Positions 34,938-43,971 are shown, counted from the stretch's first letter. The stretch: 64,000 nucleotides of DNA from DASXAI01 sp963728985 (GCA_963728985.1 CAVSME010000005.1:372001-436000); one strand, 5' to 3'. The notes: generated by a model not told the origin, from the letters alone. Made by a program: numbers and translations.

Positions 34938-36386
34938 ATGACTGATATCGATCCCGAGCAGCCGGTGCACCAGGGCGGCGTGACCCGCCGGCAGGTGCTG
35001 ACCCGCCTCGGCACCGCTGGCGCGGCCGTCGCGCTGGCACCGACCATCCTCGCTGCCTGCGGCGGCGACAATTCGAGCAGCAGCAGTTCCGCCACGACCT
35101 CGGGCGGCACGGCGACAACCGCAGCCGGCGGGGCCGCGACGACTGCGTCGGGCGGTGCAGCAACGACGGCCGCGTCCGGCGGCTCGGGCGCCGTCCCTGC
35201 CATCGGGGACCTCGCGAAGCTGTTGGGTGTCGACGCGGCGACATCGGGCAAGGGCATGAGCATCGATGCCGGTGCCGTCCTCGCGCTCACGGGCACTGGG
35301 TCGTACTACGGCAAGACCATGTCACGCGGGCTCGACCTCGCCGCCAAGCACATCGAGGCGGCCGGCGGTCCGAAGATCAACCTCATCTACCTCGACCACA
35401 AGTCGGGGGACGCCGCCGCCGGCAAGGCGGCCATCACCGAGTTGGGCAACAAGCACGTCCCGGCCAAGTTCGCCTCCTACGGGGACGACCTCACCGTCAT
35501 GCTCGACGGCACCGCCCAGTACAAGATCTTCACGTTCGACGGCGGCGGCGGCACCGGCGTCGTCGCTCAGGGCAAGCCCTACTTCTGGGGCACCCGCGCC
35601 ATCACTCCCAACGACCCGCTGCCGGGACTCTTCCAGTACACGAAGACCGCCGTGCCCAACGCCAAGTCCGTCGGGGTGATCTTCTGGGACCTCGGCGAGC
35701 CGAACAACACGATCACCAAGGACGACGTGCTGAAGAAGATCACCGCCGCTGGCTACACGCACAACGGCCTCTACGAGTACGTGCCGGTGGGCAATCAGGA
35801 CTTCTCGCAGGTGTTGCCGAAGATCAAGGCCAACGAGCCTGACATCCTGCTCCTCGGCTTGTACGGCCAGGACATCGGTTCGTTCACCAACCAGGCGGCC
35901 ACGGCGGGCCTGAAGGCCACACGGTTCGCGTTCGAGTTCACACCCGATGGCGTGAACGCCTCGAAGGGCACGTTCGACAAGGACGGCTATACCTTCACGT
36001 ACGACTACTTCGACTCGGGCCATCCGAAGAGCCCGCTGGCCAAGTTCTTCGTGGAGGAGTTCAAGAAGGAGTACGGCGGTGACTCGCCCGACTTCTATGC
36101 CGCCAACTTCTACGAGAACATGTTCGACCTGTGGGAGGTCATTCGCCGCGTCCTGAAGAGCGGCGGTGACATCAAGAGCGGTGACGCCCTCGACAAGGCG
36201 CTGCAGACCAACCTCACCATCGTCAGCGTGTACGGCGGCGACGACACGACCGTCGGGACGTTCACGCTCGATCCCACCACCCACTCGGTGATCAAGCGTC
36301 AGATGGGCGTGTTCACCTACAAAGGCGGCACCGTCACGCCCCTTGCCTTCTTCGGCATCGGCGGCGAGGGCTACACGAAGGCGTAA
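34938..36386 (+). CDS. Branched-chain amino-acid-type ABC transporter substrate-binding lipoprotein
   Basis: 482 residues. A twin-arginine-like N-terminus (VTRRQVLTRLGTAGAAVALA) leads to lipobox LAAC with Cys41. A Ser/Thr/Gly/Ala linker (about 46-90) follows, then a type-1 periplasmic-binding fold (GAVLALTGTGSYYGKTMSRG, DHKSGDAAAGKAAITELG, PDILLLGLYGQDIGSFTNQA, YAANFYENMFDLWEVI). It should be an exported, lipid-anchored receptor for a small ligand of the Leu/Ile/Val or urea/amide class. No permease or ATPase genes are adjacent, so it is an orphan receptor here. ATG 34938 has AAGGAGCAG upstream. Confidence 0.9.
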   Translation: MTDIDPEQPVHQGGVTRRQVLTRLGTAGAAVALAPTILAACGGDNSSSSSSATTSGGTATTAAGGAATTASGGAATTAASGGSGAVPAIGDLAKLLGVDAATSGKGMSIDAGAVLALTGTGSYYGKTMSRGLDLAAKHIEAAGGPKINLIYLDHKSGDAAAGKAAITELGNKHVPAKFASYGDDLTVMLDGTAQYKIFTFDGGGGTGVVAQGKPYFWGTRAITPNDPLPGLFQYTKTAVPNAKSVGVIFWDLGEPNNTITKDDVLKKITAAGYTHNGLYEYVPVGNQDFSQVLPKIKANEPDILLLGLYGQDIGSFTNQAATAGLKATRFAFEFTPDGVNASKGTFDKDGYTFTYDYFDSGHPKSPLAKFFVEEFKKEYGGDSPDFYAANFYENMFDLWEVIRRVLKSGGDIKSGDALDKALQTNLTIVSVYGGDDTTVGTFTLDPTTHSVIKRQMGVFTYKGGTVTPLAFFGIGGEGYTKA

Positions 36387-36458
36387 CGGTCGGGTTCGAG
36401 GGCCCGCGTCGCCATGGCGCGACGCGGGCCGTCACGCCGGCGGCGTACGCTGCGGCCC

Positions 36459-37694
36459 ATGTCCGATGTGGCCGTGGGGGGCGGCCCGGTCGAGGCCGGG
36501 TTCGATCCGCTGAGCCCGGCCTTCCTCACCGATCCCATCGCGGTGCTGGCGTCGCTCCGGGACGACGAGCCCGTCTTCTACGCACCGGCTGTCGACTACT
36601 TCGTCGTCACCCGCTACGCCGACGTGGAGGCCGTGTTCCGCGACCCCGAGACGTTCTCGGCCGCCGCCGCGCAGCTGCCGATGACGCCGCTGACCCCGGA
36701 GGCCCAGCAGACGCTGCTCGACGGCGGGCATCGACCGCAACCTTCGATGGTGAGCCTCGACCCGCCCGAGCACGAGCGGCTGCGGGGACCGGCGGCGCGG
36801 GCGTTCACGCCGGCGCGGGTGGTGGCCATGGAGGGCCCGATCCGCGACCGCACGAGGATGCTTCTCGACGCCATCGGCGGTGCCGCTGTCTTCGACGCCA
36901 TCGCCGCCGTCGCCTTCCCGCTCCCCGCGTTGACCATCTTCCACATGCTCGGCGTGCCCGACGAGGACATCCCCCAGCTCAAAGAGTGGTGCGGCGCCCG
37001 CGCCCTGCTCACGTTCGGGCGGCCGGCACCGGAGCAGCAGCTCGACATCGCGACCAACATCGTGGCCTACCGCCGGTACCTCCGCGACCTGGTGGCGGCC
37101 AAGGCGGCGCATCCCGCCGACGACCTGCCGAGCGCGCTCCTCGACGACGACATCGATCTCGCGCCGGAGGAGATCGCGTCGATCCTCTTCTCGCTGAGCT
37201 TCGCCGGCCACGAGACCACGACGAACCTGATCGGCAACTCGGTGCGCCGGCTGCTGGAGGATCCCGCCCGATGGGCCACGCTCGTCGGCGACCCGGCGCT
37301 CATCCCTGCGGCCGTCGAAGAGGTGCTGCGCTACGACAGCTCGGTCCCGATCTGGCGGCGGCTCACCACGAAGCCCACGACGCTCGGCGGCGTCGACCTA
37401 CCGGCAGGAGCGAAGCTGCTGCTCTGGCTGGCGGCGGCCGGACGGGACCCCGAGCTGTTCGCCTCGCCCGACGAGTTCGACCTCCGGCGTCCGAACGCGC
37501 GGCACCACATCGCCTTCGGCAAGGGCATCCACTTCTGCCTCGGTGCCAACCTCAGCCGACTCGAGCTGAAGGTGGTGCTCGAAGAGCTGACGCAGCGCTA
37601 CCCGTCGCTTCGCCTCGTCGACGACCAGACCATCGTCTGCCACCCGAACATGTCGTTCCGCGGCCCGGAGCGCCTACTCGTGCGGACGATGTAA
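36459..37694 (+). CDS. Cytochrome P450
   Basis: 411-residue soluble bacterial P450. I-helix oxygen-activation motif AGHETT at 249-254, K-helix ExxR at 288-291 (EVLR), heme-binding loop FGKGIHFCLG with Cys360 as thiolate ligand, and DPPEHERLRGPAARAFTP of the C-helix region. All catalytic features are present. It needs external ferredoxin and reductase, which are not adjacent. Substrate unknown. ATG 36459 chosen over an upstream in-frame ATG that lies in a GC-rich stem (GCGACGCGGGC). Confidence 0.95.
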   Translation: MSDVAVGGGPVEAGFDPLSPAFLTDPIAVLASLRDDEPVFYAPAVDYFVVTRYADVEAVFRDPETFSAAAAQLPMTPLTPEAQQTLLDGGHRPQPSMVSLDPPEHERLRGPAARAFTPARVVAMEGPIRDRTRMLLDAIGGAAVFDAIAAVAFPLPALTIFHMLGVPDEDIPQLKEWCGARALLTFGRPAPEQQLDIATNIVAYRRYLRDLVAAKAAHPADDLPSALLDDDIDLAPEEIASILFSLSFAGHETTTNLIGNSVRRLLEDPARWATLVGDPALIPAAVEEVLRYDSSVPIWRRLTTKPTTLGGVDLPAGAKLLLWLAAAGRDPELFASPDEFDLRRPNARHHIAFGKGIHFCLGANLSRLELKVVLEELTQRYPSLRLVDDQTIVCHPNMSFRGPERLLVRTM

Positions 37695-37698
37695 CCCG

Positions 37699-38208
37699 TC
37701 AAGGCTTCTTGGTCGTGGTCGTCTTGGCCACCGTCGTGGTGGCCGCCGGCGCCGCCTGGAGCTTGGCCCACGTGACCGGACCGACCACGCCGTCCTGCGT
37801 GATCCCGGCCTGCTTCTGGAACGCCTTCACGGCGGCGGCCGTCTGCGGGCCGAAGGCGCCGTCGGTGGCGACCTTGAAGCCGTGCGCCACCAGCGCCGTC
37901 TGGATCTGCTTCACGCCCGAGCCCGTGTCACCGAGGTGCACGTTGTCGTTCGGCTTCGCCACCACGCGGCTGGCCGCCGTCGTGGCCGCGCTACCGGCGC
38001 TGGTGCTTGCGGTCTGGCCCGGCAGCGCGCTCGTGGTCGACGCGCCGGCGTCGGCGGCGACCGTGGTGGACGTGGGCGCGGTGGTCGCCGACGGGATCGT
38101 GACCAGCGTCGTAGTGGTGCCCGAGCTGCTGGATCCCCCGTCCGAGCACGCGGCGATGCCGAGAGCAGAGGCGGCAATGAGGACGACGAAGCGGCTAGGA
38201 CCCACCAT
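37699..38208 (-). CDS. Peptidoglycan-binding lipoprotein
   Basis: 169 residues. Signal peptide with lipobox LGIAAC (Cys21) and a Thr/Ser/Ala-rich linker to about 90. A PG_binding_1 domain follows (NVHLGDTGSGVKQIQTALVA, DGAFGPQTAAAVKAFQKQAG, GVVGPVTWAKL), and a Thr/Lys tail ends the protein. It should anchor in the membrane and contact the cell wall. No enzymatic domain. Stop lies 5 bp from the convergent P450 stop. Confidence 0.9.
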   Translation of the reverse strand: MVGPSRFVVLIAASALGIAACSDGGSSSSGTTTTLVTIPSATTAPTSTTVAADAGASTTSALPGQTASTSAGSAATTAASRVVAKPNDNVHLGDTGSGVKQIQTALVAHGFKVATDGAFGPQTAAAVKAFQKQAGITQDGVVGPVTWAKLQAAPAATTTVAKTTTTKKP

Positions 38209-38234
38209 GGCGAGACAGTAGGGGCATTCTCGGG

Positions 38235-39077
38235 TCAGGCTGAACGCGCCGGCCGCATCTGCGTCCAACTGGCCGGTCGCGGGTACAACGCCCGTAGCGC
38301 GAACGGCGGCTCGAACGGGCGCCACGACGACTCGGACTGCCCGAGCCGATCGGCGATCACGTAGATCACCGCCGGGTTGAAGCCGAGGCCGGCGTGGCTG
38401 CCTCGCACCTCCACGTTCTCGTGCGTCTCGTCGGCGACGTCGAGGCAGACCTGCCAGCGCACCACGCCGTCGGTGCGCGTGTACACCGATGTGGCGGGCA
38501 CAGGGAGCGGGCCGCGCTCGTGCTCGGCCATCTCGATGAAGGCCGGGTCGAACAGGTGCTGCAGGCGATCGGCGATGCCGGATGCGTTGCTGCGGTCGCC
38601 CTGCGTCATCTGGAGCGGCGACCCGAGCGTGATGACGTTGCGCACCTTGTCGGGCTCCTGGCGGGCCAAGTACCGGGCGTACAGGCCGCCCAGGCTCCAC
38701 CCGATCAGGCTCACGCGAGCGCCGTGACGGCTGTGCAGCGCGTCGAGCCGATCGCGGATGCCGTGCAGCACCGGTTGGGTCGGCCCCACGTTGGTGCCGA
38801 GCTGCCAGCCGTGGGCCCAGTAGCCCCAACTCCGGATGAGGTAGCGGAGGCCGACGGTGGAGCGGTCGGTCGCCGTGAAGCCGGGCATCACGAGGACGGG
38901 ATGGCGATCACCGCGGCCGATGAGGCGCAGGAACGGCGCGCCGGCCAGGAGCGCGCCCAGCTCGAACAGGGCCCGTTGCTCCATCATCAGGAGCCGCTGC
39001 GTGGGGGGCTGCAGGGGCCGGCGGTCGGGAGGATCAAACGGGCGGTGCTGGTCGGAACTCTCCCCGAGGTCGGTCAC
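38235..39077 (-). CDS. Lipase-like alpha/beta hydrolase
   Basis: 280 residues. HPVLVMPGFTATDRSTVGLR is the oxyanion segment, the nucleophile is GWSLGG (126-131), NVITLGSPLQ follows, and the late His is probably in VRGSHAGLGFNPAVIYVIAD. This pattern is seen in actinobacterial lipases/acyltransferases of the triacylglycerol group. GTG 39077 overlaps the WS/DGAT stop in GTGA, so the two are translationally coupled. Coupling suggests it works on the lipid made by the acyltransferase (inference). No clear signal peptide. Confidence 0.85.
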   Translation of the reverse strand: MTDLGESSDQHRPFDPPDRRPLQPPTQRLLMMEQRALFELGALLAGAPFLRLIGRGDRHPVLVMPGFTATDRSTVGLRYLIRSWGYWAHGWQLGTNVGPTQPVLHGIRDRLDALHSRHGARVSLIGWSLGGLYARYLARQEPDKVRNVITLGSPLQMTQGDRSNASGIADRLQHLFDPAFIEMAEHERGPLPVPATSVYTRTDGVVRWQVCLDVADETHENVEVRGSHAGLGFNPAVIYVIADRLGQSESSWRPFEPPFALRALYPRPASWTQMRPARSA

Positions 39078-40489
39078 GAGCGGGTGGCCAACGACAGCTC
39101 GTCGAACGACTCCTGGAGGCACTGGGCGTAGAACGCCGGGTCGGGGAGCATCTCCCGGCAGGCGGTGAAGCTGATGCACAGCTCCCCGCAGTAGCTGACG
39201 ATCGGGTGGATGAGGCCCATCCCGTCGCCGACCGGTCCGAGCCCGGTCATGCGCACCAGGCGGGCACCGCCCGAGTAGAGGGGCACCTGCGGCCCGGGCA
39301 CGTTGGTGACGACGGTGTTGATCATCGGCACGGAGCGGTTGGCCATCTCGAAGCGACTGGCCGTGCGGGCGGCGAGCGCCGCCAAGCCGCCGGGCAGGAA
39401 CTCGGAGTACCCGCTCAGCTGCGGCGCGCCGATGGCGCTGGAGAACTCCTTCTGCTCGTGCGTCGACTGCCGCACGGCGGCCAGCCTCTCACGGGGATCG
39501 GCGATGTCGGTGCCCAGGGTCACGAGCATGGCGGTGACCTGGTTGCCGGCCGCCTTGCGCTGGTCCTCCGAGCGCACCGAGATCGGGGCCATGGCGATGA
39601 GCGACGTCTCCGGCAGCTCGCCCTTGGCGCTCAGGTAGCGCCGCAGCGCCCCGCCGACGATGGCGAGCACCGCGTCGTTGACGGTGGCACCGGGTTCGGT
39701 CGACTTGATGGCGCGGATCTCGGACAGCGGCAGGAAGCAGGCATCGAAGACGCGATGCGGCGAGACGGCGCCGTTGAAGCGGGTGCGGGGCACGCCGACC
39801 ACCGGTGGCTTCAGCTCGTTGCGCCGCAGGCGCTGCTGCGCCTTGCCGAGGGTGGGCACGGTGCGGCCCAGCACGCGGGCGAAGTGCATGGGGCGCTTGG
39901 CGTTGTTCACACCGGCGCGGATCAAGAGCGACCACGGATCAGGGTCGGGCTCGGGTCGCCACTCGCCGGTGTCGACGGGCCGTTCGGCGTCGGGCTCCTG
40001 ATCGTTGAGCGCGCTCATGATCTCCATGCCGGAGACGCCGTCGACGGCGGCGTGGTGCGTCTTCTGCAGGAGCGCGTAGCTCCCCGGCGGCACGCCCTTG
40101 ACGTTGTCGAGGCCCTCGATGACGTAGACCTCCCACAGCGGGTGGTTCAGATCGACGCCCCGGGAGTGCAGCCGCGCCACCTGGATGCACAGCTGGCGCC
40201 AGTCGCCCGGCTTGGGCAGCGCGACGTGGCGGACGTGGAACTCCAGGTCGAAGTTGCTGTCCTCCACCCAGTAGGGATGGTCGAGGCCCATCGGTACCTG
40301 CACCATCTTTTGGCGGAACACCCGCGAGAGGTGGAGCCGCCCGTCGATGTCGTCGAGGATGCTCTTGAACCGGACGGCGCCCCCCGGCGCCGTCGACTGG
40401 TCGTAGATCGTCAGCGCGGCCACGTGCATCGGTGCGCTGGGTGTTTCGAAGTAGATGAACGAGGCGTCGAGACCGCTCAGTTGCTGCAT
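39074..40489 (-). CDS. Wax ester synthase/diacylglycerol acyltransferase (WS/DGAT)
   Basis: 471 residues with the canonical N-terminus MQQLSGLDASFIYFETP, active site HHAAVDG at 145-151 (HHxxxDG), and conserved PRTRFNGAVSPHRVF, GATVNDAVLAIVGGALR and VVTNVPGPQVPLYSGGARL. It esterifies acyl-CoA to fatty alcohols or diacylglycerol for neutral-lipid storage at the inner membrane/lipid body. ATG 40489. It is followed by a coupled lipase and preceded by an XRE regulator and phasin-like gene on the same strand. Confidence 0.95.
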   Translation of the reverse strand: MQQLSGLDASFIYFETPSAPMHVAALTIYDQSTAPGGAVRFKSILDDIDGRLHLSRVFRQKMVQVPMGLDHPYWVEDSNFDLEFHVRHVALPKPGDWRQLCIQVARLHSRGVDLNHPLWEVYVIEGLDNVKGVPPGSYALLQKTHHAAVDGVSGMEIMSALNDQEPDAERPVDTGEWRPEPDPDPWSLLIRAGVNNAKRPMHFARVLGRTVPTLGKAQQRLRRNELKPPVVGVPRTRFNGAVSPHRVFDACFLPLSEIRAIKSTEPGATVNDAVLAIVGGALRRYLSAKGELPETSLIAMAPISVRSEDQRKAAGNQVTAMLVTLGTDIADPRERLAAVRQSTHEQKEFSSAIGAPQLSGYSEFLPGGLAALAARTASRFEMANRSVPMINTVVTNVPGPQVPLYSGGARLVRMTGLGPVGDGMGLIHPIVSYCGELCISFTACREMLPDPAFYAQCLQESFDELSLATRS

Positions 40490-40532
40490 GATCCTCCGAT
40501 CGGCTGCGTGACTCGTGCCCCGCCGCCCGCGG

Positions 40533-40892
40533 TCACACGCGGTTGTCCTCCAGATAGCTCTTCAACACACCCAGGAGCGCGCTCCGTTGGGCTGGGGTCA
40601 GGCGGTCGTCGCGCTGGATGGCGTCCTCGGTCGTCACCTCGGTCTGGTCGACCGGCAACCCAGCGGCGTACATGATGAGCTCGTTCGGCCTGATGCCGAG
40701 GCTCTTGGCCAGGGAGCGCAGCACCCGGATGGATGGCTCGTGGAGACCGCGCTCCAGCTGGCTCATGTACGTGTCGGACAGATCAGCGAGGCGGGCCAGC
40801 TCTCGCTGGGAGAGCTGGTTGAACCGCCGCTGCGTTCGGATGTGCTCGCCGAGGCGACGGAGATGGTCGTTCCAGAGCCCGTCGACGGCCAC
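40533..40892 (-). CDS. XRE-family transcriptional regulator
   Basis: 119 residues. HTH spanning about 12-66: LGEHIRTQRRFNQLSQRELA, RLADLSDTYMSQLERGLHEP, SIRVLRSLAKSLGI, followed by ELIMYAAGL and a short C-terminal helical part. GTG 40892 start, 10 bp after the phasin-like gene stop. Position between the phasin-like gene and WS/DGAT suggests it controls storage-granule genes, perhaps through the palindrome at 41237 (inference). Confidence 0.88.
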   Translation of the reverse strand: MAVDGLWNDHLRRLGEHIRTQRRFNQLSQRELARLADLSDTYMSQLERGLHEPSIRVLRSLAKSLGIRPNELIMYAAGLPVDQTEVTTEDAIQRDDRLTPAQRSALLGVLKSYLEDNRV

Positions 40893-40902
40893 CCGCTGAA
40901 AC

Positions 40903-41193
40903 TTACTTCTTGGTGGCGGTGGTGCTCTTGACCGGCTCGTCCACCTTCGGGGCGCCGGCCTCGATCAGACCGAGGGCGAAGGCCTTGTTCTGCTCGAGCA
41001 GCTGCGACTGGAGCTCGAAGGCCCGCTCGACGGCCTTGCGACCCTGCTCGGGGTCGGGGGTGAGCCACGACGGCATCGGCGCCGCCGGCACCCGCGAGGC
41101 GATGGTCTTGTACACCTTGAGGAACTGGTCCTGGGCGAAGGTGACGACCTTGACGGTCGACTCGTTGGCAGTGGTCAGGAGATCGGTAGCCAT
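40903..41193 (-). CDS. Phasin-like granule-associated protein
   Basis: 96 residues from ATG 41193 with GAGGAG upstream. Amphipathic helical text (NESTVKVVTFAQDQFLKVYK; KAVERAFELQSQLLEQNKAF) with a Pro break and a Lys/Thr tail resembles short actinobacterial phasins that coat storage granules. No enzymatic motif. The upstream in-frame extension would cross the palindromic operator and is rejected. Assignment by composition and neighbourhood, not by a sharp motif. Confidence 0.65.
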   Translation of the reverse strand: MATDLLTTANESTVKVVTFAQDQFLKVYKTIASRVPAAPMPSWLTPDPEQGRKAVERAFELQSQLLEQNKAFALGLIEAGAPKVDEPVKSTTATKK

Positions 41194-41236
41194 GGGGGGA
41201 CTCCTCGGGGTCTTTGCGCACTCTGCTGCGCTGATA

Positions 41237-41250
41237 CGTACTATAGTACG
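41237..41250. promoter_or_regulatory. Perfect palindrome upstream of the phasin-like gene
   Basis: CGTACTATAGTACG is a perfect 14-bp palindrome, AT-rich at its centre in a GC-rich genome, 43 bp before the phasin-like ATG. It includes TACTAT/TATAGT, which can serve as a -10-like element. A dimeric regulator such as the XRE protein encoded downstream is the obvious candidate to bind it. Confidence 0.6.
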
Positions 41251-41281
41251 CACGTCAGCCGCTGACAACATCTTTCGCGAA

Positions 41282-42556
41282 TCACGTGCGCACGAGGCGG
41301 AGGTGCGGCGCAGCGGCGCCGGGTAGGACGTCGTTCGGATCGGCACCGAGCACGTCACCGAGGAGCGTGGCGTAGATCGAGCGGAAGTCGACGTTCCACA
41401 CCAGGTCGCCGTTGTCGTCGAACCTGGTGAGCGACGGCTCGTCGCCGAGGAAGCCGCCCGTGACCGCCGGGCCGGCCGCGAGGACCGGGGCGGCGACGCC
41501 GTGGTCCGTGCCGCCCGACGCGTCCGGCGCCGGCCGGCGACCGAACTCGGAGTGCACGACGAGCACGACCGAGTCGCCGCGGGCCTCGCCGGCGAGGGCC
41601 TGGAAGAACCCGCCGACGGCGGCGTCGAGATCAGCCAGCAACATCGGATGGGTGGGCCCCTCGTTCGCGTGCGTGTCGAAGCCGCCCATCGCCGTCACGT
41701 AGGCCCGGGTGGGCAGCCCGGCGCGGATCATGCGGGCCACCAGGTCGAGCTGGGCGACCAGACCGTTGTCGGCTCTCGCGCCGCTCGGGTCGGTGGTCGA
41801 CGACAGCACTGGCGCCACCGCGTCGGCCACGGTGAGCAGGTCCGTACCCGATTGGGCCGCTCGGGCCAGGAGCGGCGCGTCGCCGGCGGCCGCCGTCTGC
41901 ATGGCCCGCCATGCGTCCTTGATGGCGCCCGTCAGACGGACGCTGGGCCCGCCGAGGGGGACGGCGGCGCCGGCGGTCCGCTCGCCGGCCAGCACGAGGG
42001 GCAGGGTGGCGCCGATGGCCACCCCGTCGAGGGGCGTGGTGGCGGCGGTGTCGAGCCAGCGACCGAGCCACCCGGTGCCGGTGACACTGCCAGGGTCACC
42101 GGACTGCCAGATGTCCATGGAGCGGAAGTGGCTGCGGTTCGGGTTGGGGTAGGAGACGCCCCGGACCACGGCCAGCTGGCCGGCGTCCCACAGTGCTTTG
42201 AACCCGGTCATCGCCGGGGCCAGGGCCAGGCCGTCGGCCAGTGGGAGCGTGGTCGCCGGATCGACGGCGAGGTCGCCGCGGAGCTTGGCGTAGGCGGGAT
42301 CGCCGACGGGCACGACCGTGTTCAACCCGTCGTTTCCGCCGTACAGGGTGACGACCACGAGGGTGCCCTGACCGGACGCCAGCGTGCGGCCGACCGGGGC
42401 GACGGCGCTGGTCGACGACGGGGCGGGCCCAGGCGGCGGTGCCGGCGCCGGGCCGCCGGCGCCGGACGCCTGGTGCTCGATGGCCACGGCAGCGAGTGCG
42501 GCCGAGCCCGCCACACCGGCCAGGCCGCCGAGGAAGGCACGTCGGGACAGGGCCAT
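41282..42556 (-). CDS. DUF1501 domain-containing protein
   Basis: 424 residues. Tat signal MALSRRAFLGGLAGVAG, then DUF1501 (sulfatase-like fold) blocks LVVVTLYGGNDGLNTVVPVG, GLALAPAMTGFKALWDAGQL, VVRGVSYPNPNRSHFRSMDI, GGFDTHANE and VLVVHSEFGRRP. It should be exported folded. DUF1501 proteins almost always pair with DUF1800 proteins, as here (10 bp apart). Biochemical function not established. Confidence 0.93.
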   Translation of the reverse strand: MALSRRAFLGGLAGVAGSAALAAVAIEHQASGAGGPAPAPPPGPAPSSTSAVAPVGRTLASGQGTLVVVTLYGGNDGLNTVVPVGDPAYAKLRGDLAVDPATTLPLADGLALAPAMTGFKALWDAGQLAVVRGVSYPNPNRSHFRSMDIWQSGDPGSVTGTGWLGRWLDTAATTPLDGVAIGATLPLVLAGERTAGAAVPLGGPSVRLTGAIKDAWRAMQTAAAGDAPLLARAAQSGTDLLTVADAVAPVLSSTTDPSGARADNGLVAQLDLVARMIRAGLPTRAYVTAMGGFDTHANEGPTHPMLLADLDAAVGGFFQALAGEARGDSVVLVVHSEFGRRPAPDASGGTDHGVAAPVLAAGPAVTGGFLGDEPSLTRFDDNGDLVWNVDFRSIYATLLGDVLGADPNDVLPGAAAPHLRLVRT

Positions 42557-42566
42557 CGGATCTCCT

Positions 42567-43910
42567 TCAGGCCAGGCTGAAGTCGGGGGACGTGAGCCCG
42601 AACGCGATCAGCGCAGCGGGATCGTGGGCCACTTCGGCGAGGGCGGCGGCGGTGGCCGGGCGCCAGCCTTCGAGCCCGAGCAGCCAGGCCAGGTGGGCGG
42701 GCCGGTCGGTGGCGGCCACCAGCGCCTGGCCGACGGGGTTGGCCAGCGCCGGCGCGGCGATGGCCTGGGCGAAGCTCAGCTTGAGCTGGTCGGCGGCGGT
42801 GTTCAGCCACGCCGCCTGGGCCGGCCAGCCGCCGACCGATGGCGGCCGGAACGGCGTCTGCCCGAGGGCGGCCAGCACGCGCGTGGTGGCGATGCCCACC
42901 GTGACCTTGCCGGCCACCGCCGCACCCGGCGCCAGCCCGAACGCACGGACGGCGCCGACGGCCCACTCGACGGGCTGCTTGACCAGCCCGGTGCGGGTGG
43001 CGTCGGTGGCGAACTCGGGATGGGTGAGCACCGCCCGCAGGAGCACGTCGATGCGGCCGCTGGGGCCCCACGCCGCCGCCAGGTCGGCGACGATCGGATC
43101 GGTCGGATCGACGGGCCGGGCATACCGCGACCACACGCGGGCAGCGACGAACCGGGCGCTGGCGTCGGTGCCGGCGATGAGCCGGATCGTGTCGAGCCCG
43201 TCGAAGGCGCCGGTCTGGCCGAGGATCGTCTTCGTGCCACGATCGTGCAGCCGCGGCCGCTCGGCGAACGCCAGCGTGGTGCGGTCGAACGACCAACCGG
43301 TGAAGGTCCGCGCCGCCTCCTTCACGTCGGTCTCGCTGTAGTTGCCGATACCGAGGGTGAACAGCTCCATCAGCTCGCGAGCGAAGTTCTCGTTGGGATG
43401 GGCGGCCACGTTGGTGTCGGCGTCGAGCCAGCGCAGCATGGCCGGGTCCTGGGCCACGGCCCCCGTCAGGGCGGTGAAGTCGCCCGCGCCCTGCTGGCGG
43501 AAGATCAGGTTCTGGCGGTGCATCAACGCGGCGACCTTCACCTTGTCGAGGCTGGTGGCGAAGTGGCCGTGCCAGAACCACGTCAACTTCTCCGCTGCCG
43601 GCCGTTGGGCGACGATCATCCGGTCCACCCACCACTGCACCAGCGCGGCGGCCTGCTGGCGCAGGTGCTGGTTGTAGGCCTGGCGCTCGGCCGTGGCGGC
43701 GTCCTTGCCCGGCGCCGCCGCCAGGCTGAGGTCGGGGACGGCCACGGCGTCGGCGCCGGCATCGGCTCCCGGGCTCAGCGCGGCGATGGCGGCATCGACG
43801 GTGGCGGCGTAGCCGGCGCCCGCAGCGGCGTCGACCTCGGCGCCCGGCGTGGCGAACCCGGCCCGGCGCAGGACCAGGGCCACGTCGGCGCGGGTGGCGG
43901 CTTCGGCCAT
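42567..43910 (-). CDS. DUF1800 domain-containing protein
   Basis: 447 residues from ATG 43910. DUF1800 blocks: ADVALVLRRAGFATPGAEVD, VQWWVDRMIVAQRPAAEKL-TWFWHGHFATS, NENFARELMELFTLGIGNYS, EAARTFTGW and PFRPPSVGGWPAQAAWLNT. No obvious signal peptide, so it may be exported or retained with its Tat-targeted DUF1501 partner directly downstream. Function unknown. Its upstream 61 bp separate it from a divergent acidic protein. Confidence 0.93.
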   Translation of the reverse strand: MAEAATRADVALVLRRAGFATPGAEVDAAAGAGYAATVDAAIAALSPGADAGADAVAVPDLSLAAAPGKDAATAERQAYNQHLRQQAAALVQWWVDRMIVAQRPAAEKLTWFWHGHFATSLDKVKVAALMHRQNLIFRQQGAGDFTALTGAVAQDPAMLRWLDADTNVAAHPNENFARELMELFTLGIGNYSETDVKEAARTFTGWSFDRTTLAFAERPRLHDRGTKTILGQTGAFDGLDTIRLIAGTDASARFVAARVWSRYARPVDPTDPIVADLAAAWGPSGRIDVLLRAVLTHPEFATDATRTGLVKQPVEWAVGAVRAFGLAPGAAVAGKVTVGIATTRVLAALGQTPFRPPSVGGWPAQAAWLNTAADQLKLSFAQAIAAPALANPVGQALVAATDRPAHLAWLLGLEGWRPATAAALAEVAHDPAALIAFGLTSPDFSLA

Positions 43911-43971
43911 GGTCCCACCGTGACGGCGAGTTGTGAGCGAAGTGTGAAGGCGAACGTACGCTGAGCGCCGC

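Noticed and set aside
34384..34941. A 185-codon plus-strand frame in the gene-poor stretch after tRNA-Val
   Set aside because: Low-complexity Arg/Ser text without a ribosome site; the opposite strand carries recognisable remnants of an LLM oxidoreductase instead.
38394..39131. A 245-codon plus-strand frame opposite the lipase
   Set aside because: Antisense shadow of a gene with GWSLGG nucleophile and coupled start.
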